A stretch of 64,000 nt of DNA. Origin: Moraxellaceae bacterium. GTDB lineage: Bacteria; Pseudomonadota; Gammaproteobacteria; Pseudomonadales; Moraxellaceae. The notes below the pieces were generated by a model that saw only the letters and a program-made list of their open reading frames with translations, ran no database searches and was not told the DNA's origin. Numbering within the stretch: position 1 is the first letter of the stretch; every line of letters begins with the position of its first letter. Location of the stretch: the NCBI GenBank assembly GCA_030646295.1, contig JAUSND010000003.1:372001-436000 (forward strand), written 5' to 3'. Shown here in pieces: positions 17,129 through 25,086 of the stretch. The translations under genes and the position numbers were made by a program.

Positions 17129-17662
17129 TCAGCCCCCCTTGTTCACGGTGCGTGCGAGTTGTAGCAGGCGCGCACTGACTTTGATGCCTGCCTGTTGGGT
17201 TGCCGGCAAGTTGACGGAAAACTGTACGCGATTGGCATCGACAAACAGGTTGATCATGCTGTTCTGGCGTGCCGTGCTGGTGGATTCGCTGATGGTCAGC
17301 ATGGCACTGCGGCCCTGAGCCGGGGCTTCGCCTGGGGAGGGAGTCAGCAGGATGTGGCAGCCGCCTGTGGCTTCGGCTCCCGTAAGTGGCCGAACCTCGA
17401 TGGTCCGTCCCTGCGCTTCCCGGCCAGCCAGCAGGCGAAGTTTTCGTGCTAGTACGGTGTCACCTTGTGTACACAGCAGGAGCCTGTCCTTGCTGTCAGT
17501 GAAGGTGCCTTCCGGCCACTCAACAAACTTGGCGAAGTTGTAAATGAATGCCGCCTTGATGTCGGCCTCTGAGTTTTCGGCATGAACAACTGCCGCTGCC
17601 AACAGGCCGATCAGGCCGTGCAGAACGATCCTTGCTGCTCTCTGTAGAGGACAATGCCTCAT
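17129..17662 (-). CDS. YfiR family (DUF4154) periplasmic protein
   Basis: The 177-residue protein has a signal peptide ([19 protein letters not shown]) followed by the diagnostic [19 protein letters not shown] of DUF4154/YfiR. Later blocks, [28 protein letters not shown] and [20 protein letters not shown] with ARTV, match the family end to end. Pseudomonas YfiR is a periplasmic repressor of the CHASE8-containing cyclase YfiN; here the neighbour is a CHASE8-like kinase, so this protein probably gates the kinase. The ATG at 17662 (AAGGAATG ribosome-binding site) was preferred to the upstream start at 17713. It heads the operon. Confidence 0.88.
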   Translation of the reverse strand: MRHCPLQRAARIVLHGLIGLLAAAVVHAENSEADIKAAFIYNFAKFVEWPEGTFTDSKDRLLLCTQGDTVLARKLRLLAGREAQGRTIEVRPLTGAEATGGCHILLTPSPGEAPAQGRSAMLTISESTSTARQNSMINLFVDANRVQFSVNLPATQQAGIKVSARLLQLARTVNKGG

Positions 17663-17861
17663 GAAGCCATTCCTTCGTGCCTCTACCGGATTCTGTTGTC
17701 CGACTGGCCTCAAGTATTGCTGATGAAACCGGTGCTGTCGAAAAATATTCGCAAGTCATGCGTAGACTGCCGGGTCGGCTGGATGGGCCGAATTGATGGC
17801 TTGGCCTGTCAGGATGGCGCGTTGGGATTTTCTTGGCAGGATTTACCATGACGAACATGAA

Positions 17862-17891
17862 AAAACGGGCAGGCTTGTGCCTGCCCGTTTT
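17862..17891 (-). terminator. Terminator at the end of the decayed gene before ffh
   Basis: AAAACGGGCAGGC (17862-17874) pairs with GCCTGCCCGTTTT (17879-17891) around a TTGT loop. On the minus strand the stem is followed by a run of T, so it would stop minus-strand transcription coming from the pseudogene at 17908-18201. Confidence 0.8.
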
Positions 17892-17907
17892 CAATGGCGA
17901 GGTTTGC

Positions 17908-18201
17908 TCAAGGGCTGGTAACGGCCCTGGTGCCACCCACTGCGATGACGAGGCCTGAGCAAGTCCTGGTCAGTGTGATGGCGATGCTGCCAGTTGCTCC
18001 GGTATCCCCGACCCCATGACGACGCCTGTTGGCATGCAACGTGCCTCAATGCCTGCGCTAAAGACCTTGCCCAGTGATGGGGTAACCGTGGCAGTGGTAG
18101 TCGCTCCTCCGCCGCCACTGCCACTTGCGCCCGGGCTGTTCGGAAAGGACTGCGGTCAGCACGGTGCATGCAAATAACGAGGCATATGAGTGGTGGCGCA
18201 T
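17908..18201 (-). pseudogene. Decayed gene for a small secreted Gly/Ser/Thr-rich protein
   Basis: Reading down from the ATG at 18201, the first frame gives a signal-peptide-like MRHHSYASLFACTVLTAVLS and then becomes basic nonsense ending in a stop. A second frame continues with NSPGASGSGGGGATTTATVT and PSLGKVFSAGIEARCMPTGV, then a third gives TGATGSIAITLTRTCSGLVI and AVGG before a stop. Together these look like one secreted, low-complexity-linker plus Ig-like beta domain protein broken by at least two frameshifts. The terminator at 17862-17891 sits where its end should be. A sequencing error could mimic this, but two independent shifts favour decay. The 155 bases up to the ffh start contain the ffh promoter. 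Confidence 0.4.
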
Positions 18202-18293
18202 GTCCCTGGCCCCTTCGATGGCACGACGGTCACGCTAGCAAGCCTGTCCGGGTAACCCAATTCCCTGAACTGGGGGTCAGAGAGGTTGATGAC

Positions 18294-18322
18294 GCGACAG
18301 CACGCTACACCTTCCCTATAAT
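18294..18322 (+). promoter_or_regulatory. Promoter of ffh
   Basis: A perfect TATAAT (18317-18322) is preceded at 17 bases by GCGACA (18294-18299), which matches the -35 consensus at its last four positions. The ffh start codon lies 35 bases downstream of the -10 box. Confidence 0.65.
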
Positions 18323-18356
18323 CAATCCCCTGTTTCATTCTCAGCGGATGCCCCCG

Positions 18357-19841
18357 ATGTTCGATAACCTCACCGACCGCCTCAGTCACAGCCTTCGCAA
18401 TGTCACGGGTTCTGGCCGCCTGACCGAGGACAACATCAAGGACACCCTGCGTGAAGTGCGCATGGCCCTGCTCGAGGCGGATGTCGCCCTTCCGGTGGTC
18501 AAGGACTTCATCGACCGTATCCGTGAGCAGGCACTGGGGCAGGAGGTCATGCAGGCCCTGTCACCCGGCCAGGCCTTTGTAAAGATCGTGCACGACGAGC
18601 TCGTGCGCACCATGGGCGATGCCAATGAATCCCTGAACCTTGCGACCACGCCGCCAGCAGTCATCCTGATGGCGGGCCTGCAGGGCGCCGGTAAAACCAC
18701 TACGGTGGGCAAACTGGCGAAGTATTTGCAGGAGCGTGAGAAGAAAAAGGTGCTGGTGGTCTCGGCCGACGTTTACCGTCCTGCCGCCATCCGGCAGCTG
18801 GAAATGGTCGCCGCCGATGTTGGTGCCATTTTCTTCCCCTCGACGCCTGATCAGCACCCCAATGACATTGCCCGTGGCGCCATCGCCGAAGGCAAGCTGA
18901 AGTTTGTCGATGTGGTCATCATTGATACCGCCGGTCGTCTTCATATTGATGAAGAGATGATGGGCGAAATCAAGTCGCTGCATGCGGCGATCAATCCGGT
19001 GGAAACCCTGTTCGTGGTGGATGCCATGACGGGTCAGGATGCGGCCAACACCGCCAAGGCCTTTAACGATGCCTTGCCGCTGACCGGTGTGATTCTCACC
19101 AAGACTGATGGTGACGCCCGTGGTGGTGCCGCGCTGTCCGTGCGCATGATTACCGGCAAGCCCATCAAGTTTCTCGGCATCGGTGAAAAGTCCGATGCGT
19201 TGGAGCCTTTCCATCCTGACCGTGTCGCCTCCCGTATTCTCGGCATGGGCGACGTGCTCTCGCTGGTGGAAGAAGTCGAGCGCAAGATCGACAAGGAAAA
19301 AGCGGAGAAACTCGCCAAGAAGCTCAAGAAGGGCAAGGGTTTCGATCTGCAGGATTTGCTCGAACAGTTTCAGCAGATGCGTAATCTTGGCGGCATGGGT
19401 GGCTTGCTCGACAAGCTGCCGGGCATGAACAGTGCCCAGATCCAGCAGGCCATGGCCGGTGGTGCACCCGAGAAGGAAATGAAAAGGATGGAAGCGATCA
19501 TTCTGTCCATGACACCGGCCGAGCGCCACAAGCCCGACCTCATCAACGGTTCGCGCAAGCGCCGTATTGCCACCGGTTCGGGTACCCAGATTCAGGACGT
19601 GAACCGTGTGCTCAAGCAGCATGGCCAGATGGAAAAGATGATGAAGAAGCTGTCATCGCCTTCCGGCATGATGAAAATGATGCGCGGCATGAAAGGCATG
19701 ATGGGGCAGGGCGGTGGTGGCATGCCGCCGGGCATGGGTGGCATGGGTGGCATGGGTGGGCCTGGCGGAGCCGGCGGTATGGGTGGCTTGCCCGGTCCGG
19801 GTGGTTTCAAGCTGCCGGACGGTTTCAACAAGAAGAAGTGA
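18357..19841 (+). CDS. ffh: Signal recognition particle protein Ffh
   Basis: The 494-residue GTPase binds 4.5S RNA and signal sequences of nascent membrane proteins and docks with FtsY. It has the N domain (MFDNLTDRLSHSLRNVTGSG), G domain motifs (MAGLQGAGKTTTVGKLAKYL, DVYRPAAIRQLE, DTAGRL, TKTDGDARGGAALS), and a methionine-rich M domain (MRNLGGMGGLLDKLPGM, RKRRIATGSGTQIQDVN). The open frame extends to 18168, but the start at 18357 follows a TATAAT promoter and fits the family. The C-terminal 50 residues are an unusual Gly/Met repeat (GGMPPGMGGMGGMGG) ending in a basic NKKK, making it about 40 residues longer than E. coli Ffh (453). Confidence 0.97.
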   Translation: MFDNLTDRLSHSLRNVTGSGRLTEDNIKDTLREVRMALLEADVALPVVKDFIDRIREQALGQEVMQALSPGQAFVKIVHDELVRTMGDANESLNLATTPPAVILMAGLQGAGKTTTVGKLAKYLQEREKKKVLVVSADVYRPAAIRQLEMVAADVGAIFFPSTPDQHPNDIARGAIAEGKLKFVDVVIIDTAGRLHIDEEMMGEIKSLHAAINPVETLFVVDAMTGQDAANTAKAFNDALPLTGVILTKTDGDARGGAALSVRMITGKPIKFLGIGEKSDALEPFHPDRVASRILGMGDVLSLVEEVERKIDKEKAEKLAKKLKKGKGFDLQDLLEQFQQMRNLGGMGGLLDKLPGMNSAQIQQAMAGGAPEKEMKRMEAIILSMTPAERHKPDLINGSRKRRIATGSGTQIQDVNRVLKQHGQMEKMMKKLSSPSGMMKMMRGMKGMMGQGGGGMPPGMGGMGGMGGPGGAGGMGGLPGPGGFKLPDGFNKKK

Positions 19842-19857
19842 TGAACAAGTGATTGGT

Positions 19858-19887
19858 AAAAAGGGTCTGCGCCAGCAGGCCCTTTTT
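19858..19887. terminator. Bidirectional terminator after ffh
   Basis: AAAAAGGGTCTGC (19858-19870) pairs with GCAGGCCCTTTTT (19875-19887) around GCCA with one T-G wobble, and is followed by T. It sits between ffh and the convergent DMT transporter gene. Confidence 0.85.
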
Positions 19888-19918
19888 TGTGGGCAGGAAT
19901 GCAGGAGCGAGGTGGGCG

Positions 19919-20761
19919 TTAGCGGCGCAGGCCAGCCAGCGAGGCCGCCAGAATCAGACCGGTACCGGCCAGTGCATAGCCATCCGGGGTTTCTCCCCAC
20001 AGGCCCCATGCATAAATTCCGGCCACGACAATGGCCAGGTAAGTGACAGGCCCGATGCGGTTGGCAGGGGCAAGGGCATAGGCCCGTGTCAGGCAGAGCT
20101 GGCTGAGGGTGGCCAGAATTCCCACGGCGGCCAACAGGCCGAATTCGTGCAGCGTAATCTGGCGGCCTGTCCAGAGCAGCGGGATGGTCGACACCACTGT
20201 GGAGATCAGCGCGAAGTAGAAGACGACACGGGTGGCCGGTTCGGTGGCCCCCAGCGCGCGCACGGTTACAAAGGCGGTGGCCGCCAGGATGCTGGAACCC
20301 AGTCCGATCAATGCAAACTGGTTGACCAGTCCTTCATCCGGCTTGCAGACCAGCGCCACCCCGACAAAGCCGATCAGTGCAGACAGCCAGGCGCGCCTGG
20401 TCATGGGTTCCTTGAGGAACAGCCAGGCCACCAGCGGGATGAAGACGGGGGAGGAGTAGGTAAAGATCATGGCGCTGGACAGCGGCAGATGGGCAATTGC
20501 GTAGAAAAAGCCGTACATGGCGGTAAGGCCGGTCAGTGCCCGCCAGAGATGGCGCGGGAATACGCGGGTCTTGAGGCTGGCCGTACCCTGCATCAGCATG
20601 AACGGAAGCAGCAACGCCAGTCCGGCCAGATTGCGGGCAAATACCACGATCTCATTGCCCACGGTATGTGAGGCAAGGCGGATGAATACACCCATCGTGG
20701 CAAACATGAAGGCGGAAAGCGCCAGCAGGGCGGCGCCCCTGATAATGGATTGTGCAGGCAC
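19919..20761 (-). CDS. DMT-superfamily transporter (two EamA domains)
   Basis: The 280-residue protein has about ten hydrophobic helices arranged as two EamA repeats. Typical positions are FMFATMGVFIRLASHTVGNE, LSSAMIFTYSSPVFIPLVAW with LFLKEPMTRRAW in the first half, and LTRAYALAPANRIGPVTYLA plus WGETPDGYALAGTGLILAAS in the second. Members export amino acids, purines or other metabolites; the substrate cannot be deduced. It converges with ffh. A second DMT protein of the same superfamily is encoded at 34539-35429. Confidence 0.88.
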   Translation of the reverse strand: MPAQSIIRGAALLALSAFMFATMGVFIRLASHTVGNEIVVFARNLAGLALLLPFMLMQGTASLKTRVFPRHLWRALTGLTAMYGFFYAIAHLPLSSAMIFTYSSPVFIPLVAWLFLKEPMTRRAWLSALIGFVGVALVCKPDEGLVNQFALIGLGSSILAATAFVTVRALGATEPATRVVFYFALISTVVSTIPLLWTGRQITLHEFGLLAAVGILATLSQLCLTRAYALAPANRIGPVTYLAIVVAGIYAWGLWGETPDGYALAGTGLILAASLAGLRR

Positions 20762-20846
20762 GTTTGCCTCGATGAGGGTGTCCGGCGCAGCCGGTGGAGC
20801 GGGCGCGCATGATAGCGCAGCCGGGGCGGGAGCGGGGAAATCAGGC

Positions 20847-20875
20847 TTTCATCGGGGGGCGGTTTCCCGTACAAT
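20847..20875 (+). promoter_or_regulatory. Candidate promoter of the rpsP-rimM-trmD-rplS operon
   Basis: TACAAT (20870-20875) is a good -10 box. The hexamer 17 bases upstream, TTTCAT (20847-20852), is only a weak -35. The 83-base leader to rpsP is GC-rich and ends with a TTAAGGA ribosome-binding site. Confidence 0.4.
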
Positions 20876-20958
20876 TCGCGACCTTCCGCGCCGGGTTGAT
20901 TTCCGTAGCGCCCTCGCGGACCGACAAACTACGGAAACCCTGTTAAGGATACCTGATC

Positions 20959-21207
20959 ATGGTCACTATTCGTCTCGCCCGTGGCGGCGCCAAGAAGCGT
21001 CCCTTCTACTCCGTCGTTGTGGCTGACAGCCGCAACCCGCGCGATGGCCGTTTCATCGAGCGCGTTGGCTTTTTCAACCCGGTTGCCCGTGGTCAGGAAG
21101 AGCGCGTTCGTATCGACACCGCTCGCTACCAGTACTGGGTTTCCCAGGGTGCCCAGCCGTCCGAGCGTGTTGCTGCGCTGGTAAAAGCTGCCGCCAAGGC
21201 AGTCTGA
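20959..21207 (+). CDS. rpsP: 30S ribosomal protein S16
   Basis: The 82-residue protein has the S16 pattern [20 protein letters not shown], then [20 protein letters not shown] and RVDT-like [20 protein letters not shown]. It is a primary-binding protein of the 16S rRNA 5' domain. It is the first gene of the conserved rpsP-rimM-trmD-rplS operon and is followed by rimM after five bases. The ATG is preceded by AAGGA. Confidence 0.98.
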   Translation: MVTIRLARGGAKKRPFYSVVVADSRNPRDGRFIERVGFFNPVARGQEERVRIDTARYQYWVSQGAQPSERVAALVKAAAKAV

Positions 21208-21212
21208 GCATC

Positions 21213-21764
21213 ATGACTACGAAGGCGCCGGCACAGGTGCCGGCCGCCTCCGACCTGATCGCCATAGGGCATATCAGTACGCCCTATGGGGTGAAGGGCT
21301 GGGTCTGGGTACATGCCCTGACCGATCCCATCACCAACCTGTTCGGCTACCAGCCTTGGTACCTGAAGACCCGTGAGGGCTTCAAGGCAGTCAAGGTGCT
21401 GGAGTGGCGGGTGCAGGGCAAGGGCATTGTTGCCCAGCTTGACCTGTCCCCGGACCGTAATGCGGCTGAAGCATTACGTAACCTTGAAATATGGGTTCGC
21501 AAGGACGCCCTGCCCGAGCTTGAAGAGGGCGACTATTATTGGTCGGACCTCATTGATCTGGCAGTACGTACGACGGATGGCCAGTTGCTTGGCACCGTAC
21601 ACAGCATGATGGAAACCGGCTCGAACGATGTGCTGGTGGTACAAGCTTCAGCGGGCAGTCTGGATGATCAGGAGCGTCTGGTTCCCTGGTTGCCTGGTGA
21701 AGTAGTCAAGGATGTGGATCTGGTCGGACGTGTCATTACCGTCGATTGGGATCCTGCGTTTTGA
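21213..21764 (+). CDS. rimM: Ribosome maturation factor RimM
   Basis: The 183-residue protein matures the 30S head and interacts with S19. The N-terminal RimM barrel starts LIAIGHISTPYGVKGWVWVH and the C-terminal PRC-barrel-like part contains LPELEEGDYYWSDLIDL and ends with VPWLPGEVVKDVDL then VITVDWD. The N-terminal dozen residues (TTKAPAQVPAA) are a short linker. The location between rpsP and trmD is the conserved one. Confidence 0.97.
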   Translation: MTTKAPAQVPAASDLIAIGHISTPYGVKGWVWVHALTDPITNLFGYQPWYLKTREGFKAVKVLEWRVQGKGIVAQLDLSPDRNAAEALRNLEIWVRKDALPELEEGDYYWSDLIDLAVRTTDGQLLGTVHSMMETGSNDVLVVQASAGSLDDQERLVPWLPGEVVKDVDLVGRVITVDWDPAF

Positions 21765-21807
21765 TCAGGGCCTTGGTTGACGCCTTGACTGGAAGGGAGC
21801 ACTGAGC

Positions 21808-22569
21808 ATGTGGGTCGGGCTGATCAGCCTGTTTCCGGACATGTTTCGGGCAGTGACCGAAAGTGGTATTACCAGCCGCGCCGTGAAGAACGGTTTGCTG
21901 ACGCTGGAAAGCTGGAACCCCCGGGATTTTGCCGAGGACAATTATCGCCGTGTGGACGATCGCCCTTATGGTGGCGGCCCCGGTATGGTGATGCTGATTG
22001 AGCCGCTGCGGCGCTCGATCACGGCGGCCAGGGCGGCGGCCCAGGCCAAAGGCCTGTCACCGAAAGTGATTTACCTGTCACCACAGGGCCGGGTGCTTGA
22101 TCAGGCGGGTGTGCAGGAGCTGGCGACAGCAGAGTCGATGATTCTGCTCTGTGGCCGCTACGAAGGCATTGATGAGCGGCTGATTCAGCGTGAAGTGGAT
22201 GCCGAATGGTCGATTGGTGACTATGTACTGTCGGGTGGCGAATTGCCGGCGATGGTGCTGATCGATGCGGTAACGCGATTGCTGCCGGGTGCGCTCGGTT
22301 GCGAGGCCTCGGCGGAGGAAGATTCCTTCAGCGATGGCCTGCTGGATTGCCCGCACTACACCCGCCCGGAAGTTTACGAGGGCGAGGAAGTGCCACCGGT
22401 GTTGCTGTCCGGTGACCATGCGGCGATTCGCAAATGGCGTCGCAAACAGAGTCTGGCCAGAACATTGCAGCGTCGCCCTGATCTTCTGGAGAAGGTCACG
22501 CTGGATAAAGAGCAGAAGAAACTGCTCGACGAGATCCGTCGCGAAAGCGGCGAGGGTGAGAAGGTTTAA
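21808..22569 (+). CDS. trmD: tRNA (guanine-37-N1)-methyltransferase TrmD
   Basis: The 253-residue SPOUT enzyme methylates G37 of tRNAs reading CNN codons, using SAM, and so prevents +1 frameshifts. Its signature residues are visible: [34 protein letters not shown], the trefoil-knot [14 protein letters not shown] and [20 protein letters not shown], and [14 protein letters not shown]. Length is typical. It lies 43 bases after rimM and 124 before rplS. Confidence 0.98.
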   Translation: MWVGLISLFPDMFRAVTESGITSRAVKNGLLTLESWNPRDFAEDNYRRVDDRPYGGGPGMVMLIEPLRRSITAARAAAQAKGLSPKVIYLSPQGRVLDQAGVQELATAESMILLCGRYEGIDERLIQREVDAEWSIGDYVLSGGELPAMVLIDAVTRLLPGALGCEASAEEDSFSDGLLDCPHYTRPEVYEGEEVPPVLLSGDHAAIRKWRRKQSLARTLQRRPDLLEKVTLDKEQKKLLDEIRRESGEGEKV

Positions 22570-22693
22570 CCTTTTCACCTCCATGGGTGTGCCGGGTAAC
22601 CGGCATGCCAAATGTGAACGGTGTGTATGCGCCGGGCGGCTTCACAAAAAAGCCGACCCATAGCCTCTGTCACCATAAAATCGAGGAAATGCC

Positions 22694-23065
22694 ATGAGCG
22701 GCAAGCATCCCCTGGTTCAATACGTTGAACAGTCCCAACTCAAGCAGAACGTGCCGTCTTTCGGCCCGGGCGACACTGTTGTCGTTCAGGTGAAGGTTAA
22801 GGAAGGCGAGCGTGAGCGTCTGCAGGCTTACGAAGGCGTAGTAATCGCCAAGAAGAACCGTGGCCTGAACTCGGCTTTCACTGTGCGCAAGATTTCCAAT
22901 GGCGTCGGTGTTGAGCGTGTGTTCCAGACGCATTCTCCGGTGGTTGATTCCATCGAAGTGAAGCGTCGTGGTGACGTTCGCCGTGCCAAGCTGTACTACC
23001 TCCGCGATCGTTCCGGCAAGTCCGCACGTATCAAGGAAAAGCTGGCTCCGCGCGCCGCGAAGTAA
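22694..23065 (+). CDS. rplS: 50S ribosomal protein L19
   Basis: The 123-residue protein shows the L19 sequence: [60 protein letters not shown] and [19 protein letters not shown]. It lies at the subunit interface near 16S rRNA. It is the last gene of the rpsP operon and is followed by a strong terminator. The 124-base spacer from trmD includes a GAGGAA ribosome-binding site and no clear promoter. Confidence 0.98.
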   Translation: MSGKHPLVQYVEQSQLKQNVPSFGPGDTVVVQVKVKEGERERLQAYEGVVIAKKNRGLNSAFTVRKISNGVGVERVFQTHSPVVDSIEVKRRGDVRRAKLYYLRDRSGKSARIKEKLAPRAAK

Positions 23066-23085
23066 GTGGTGCACTGAGTTGCAGG

Positions 23086-23110
23086 AAAACGGCCTTCGGG
23101 CCGTTTTTTT
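23086..23110 (+). terminator. Terminator of the rpsP-rplS operon
   Basis: AAAACGGCC (23086-23094) pairs with GGCCGTTTT (23099-23107) around a stable TTCG tetraloop, followed by a run of seven T. Confidence 0.92.
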
Positions 23111-23149
23111 ATGGGCGCGGTATGAGTATGTTGCGCGGGAATCCTCCGC

Positions 23150-23155
23150 TATGAT
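23150..23155 (+). promoter_or_regulatory. Candidate -10 box for a leaderless xerD transcript
   Basis: TATGAT at 23150-23155 lies seven bases before the xerD ATG, which has no Shine-Dalgarno sequence. The -35 position 17 bases upstream reads TATGTT and is weak. The geometry equals that at 6170-6182. Confidence 0.35.
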
Positions 23156-23161
23156 TCCGGC

Positions 23162-24097
23162 ATGACATCAAGCCTGTCTCGCCCGCGCGGCCGTCCGCGC
23201 AAGGAAGAAAACACCCTGCCCGAGCCGCCGGAGCTGCGCCAGTTCCGCAGCAAGCTCGTGGTGGAGGGCATGAGCCGTCACTCCATCAGTGCGTACCTGA
23301 GCGATCTGCACAAGCTGGCGGAGTGGGCATCGCCAGGGTCGCTGCTTGGTCTGGACCATGAGGACCTGATCCGTTTCATCCGGGAGTTGCAGGAAGAGGG
23401 GAGTCATCCCCGCTCACGTGCCCGTTTTCTCTCGGCGGTGCGCCGCTTCTACCGCTTTCATCTCTCCCAGCACAGGCTCACCCTTGATCCGACCCTCAAT
23501 CTGGATACGCCCAAAATCGGTCGGCCCTTACCCAAGGATCTGTCGGAGGCGGAGGTAGAGATGTTGCTGGCGGCCCCCCTGACAGAGACGCCGCTGGGGC
23601 TGCGGGACCGTGCCATGCTGGAGTTGCTCTATGCCTGTGGTTTGCGCGTCTCGGAGCTGGTGGGCTTGCGTATTGATCAGCCCAATTTGCGCGGGGGCTT
23701 TGTCCGCGTCACGGGCAAGGGCAGCAAGGAGCGGCTGGTACCGATGAATCAGGAGGCGATGGATTGGCTGGTCCGCTATGTGGAGCAGGCGCGCCCGGCT
23801 CTCGTTGCCGGCTCGCCAACCGAAGCCCTGTTCCCCAGTCGTGAAGGGGAGTTCATGACCCGGCAGACCTTCTGGTACCGGATAAAGGCGTTGGCGCAAG
23901 CCGCAGGCATCAACAAGCCGTTGTCGCCCCACACCCTTAGGCATGCCTTTGCCACACACTTGCTGAATCATGGGGCAGATCTGAGGGTAGTGCAGATGCT
24001 GTTAGGCCACAGCGATCTGTCCACCACCCAGATTTATACCCATATCGCCAATCAGCGCTTGCAGGAGCTTCATGCCCAGCATCACCCCCGGGGCTGA
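23162..24097 (+). CDS. xerD: Tyrosine recombinase XerD
   Basis: The 311-residue site-specific recombinase works with XerC at dif to resolve chromosome dimers. An N-terminal SAM-like domain (LRQFRSKLVVEGMSRHSISA, YLSDLHKLAEW) precedes the catalytic domain with R in YACGLRVSELVGL, K in VTGKGSKERLVP, HxxR in LSPHTLRHAFATHLL, H in MLLGHSDLSTTQ, and nucleophile Y in IYTHIANQRL. The N-terminus carries a short basic tail (SRPRGRPRKEE), which makes it slightly longer than E. coli XerD (298). Position immediately before dsbC is conserved in many gammaproteobacteria, so XerD is favoured over XerC. Confidence 0.94.
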   Translation: MTSSLSRPRGRPRKEENTLPEPPELRQFRSKLVVEGMSRHSISAYLSDLHKLAEWASPGSLLGLDHEDLIRFIRELQEEGSHPRSRARFLSAVRRFYRFHLSQHRLTLDPTLNLDTPKIGRPLPKDLSEAEVEMLLAAPLTETPLGLRDRAMLELLYACGLRVSELVGLRIDQPNLRGGFVRVTGKGSKERLVPMNQEAMDWLVRYVEQARPALVAGSPTEALFPSREGEFMTRQTFWYRIKALAQAAGINKPLSPHTLRHAFATHLLNHGADLRVVQMLLGHSDLSTTQIYTHIANQRLQELHAQHHPRG

Positions 24098-24191
24098 GGT
24101 TTATCCCTTTCTGCTGCCGTTTACGCTTGTGCTATCAACATTTGCATGTGTCCCGACGTATGCTTGGGAATCAGTTTTATGGAGTCACCCA

Positions 24192-24920
24192 ATGAAGTTC
24201 CTGTCTGTTCCGGTAGTAATGATTGCGATGTTGTTGGCTGGAGTAGCACAGGCCGGCCCGGAGGATGTCATTCGTGCCAGGCTCAAGGCCGCCATGCCCA
24301 AAGCCGAGGTTGTGAGCATCCGGGCCACGCCTTCAGGGCTATATGCAGTGAATGCCAAGGGTTACGAGCCGATTTACGTCACGGCAGATGGCCGCTATCT
24401 GTTTCAGGGCGATTTACTGGAGATTCAGGGCAACCGCATCGTGAGTGTGGCCGACGTTGCCATGGCTGACGAAAGCAAGGCAGCACTGGCAGCACTGGCG
24501 CCAGGCGACAGCGTGAATTTCCCCGCTGCCGGTGGCAAGCCAAAGGCTGTGGTGCATGTATTCACCGATGTTGATTGTGGCTATTGCCGCAAGTTGCATC
24601 AGGAGATTGCCCAGATCAACAAGCTGGGGATCGAGGTGCGTTACCTGGCCTTTCCCCGTGCCGGAGAAAACACGCCGACGTCCCGCAAGCTGGATAACGT
24701 GTGGTGTGCAAAGGATCGCCAGTCTGCCATGACCCAGTCCAAGCAAGGCAAGGTGGTTGCCGAGGCCGGCAAACTCTGCAAATCACCAGTGAATGAGCAG
24801 TATGAACTGGGGGTAAAGCTCGGGGTACGTGGCACCCCGGCCATCTTCGCACCGGACGGCACCCAGATCGGCGGCTATCTGGCTCCCGCAGACATGGCCA
24901 GGGCACTCGGCATCCGCTGA
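24192..24920 (+). CDS. dsbC: Thiol:disulfide interchange protein DsbC
   Basis: The 242-residue periplasmic disulfide isomerase has a signal peptide (MKFLSVPVVMIAMLLAGVAQ, cut before GPED), an N-terminal dimerisation domain (VSIRATPSGLYAVNAKGYEP, YLFQGDLLEIQ) and a thioredoxin domain with the active CGYC at residues 129-132 (VFTDVDCGYCRKLH). A second cysteine pair (VWCAKDR and KLCKSP) matches the structural disulfide of DsbC. The frame is open to 24072, but the ATG at 24192 has a GGAG ribosome-binding site and begins the signal peptide. A TATGCT -10-like sequence lies at 24160-24165. Confidence 0.95.
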   Translation: MKFLSVPVVMIAMLLAGVAQAGPEDVIRARLKAAMPKAEVVSIRATPSGLYAVNAKGYEPIYVTADGRYLFQGDLLEIQGNRIVSVADVAMADESKAALAALAPGDSVNFPAAGGKPKAVVHVFTDVDCGYCRKLHQEIAQINKLGIEVRYLAFPRAGENTPTSRKLDNVWCAKDRQSAMTQSKQGKVVAEAGKLCKSPVNEQYELGVKLGVRGTPAIFAPDGTQIGGYLAPADMARALGIR

Positions 24921-24949
24921 TTAGGGTTTCAGCCCTCTGATGAAATTCT

Positions 24950-24989
24950 GCCCGTCCCGGGTTTGACAAACCCCGGGACGGGCCATAAT
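24950..24989 (+). promoter_or_regulatory. Candidate hom promoter lying on a large hairpin
   Basis: A consensus TTGACA (24963-24968) and CATAAT (24984-24989) are separated by 15 bases. The -35 box occupies the tip of an inverted repeat in which GCCCGTCCCGGGTTTG (24950-24965) pairs with CAAACCCCGGGACGGGC (24967-24983) with one bulged C. No T-run follows, so a simple terminator is unlikely. The hairpin could act in DNA as an operator or in RNA as the end of dsbC mRNA. Confidence 0.4.
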
Positions 24990-25086
24990 GTTGCGCCCTC
25001 AAAATACCGGCCCAAGGCATTGTCATGCCTGCCGGTCGCTGTCTCTTGCGCCATCAAGGCGCACTCGAATGCATTCAGGTGATGAT

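Noticed and set aside
18561-19622. 353-codon minus-strand open frame
   Set aside because: It is antisense to ffh. The His/Leu/Gly-rich translation has no motif.
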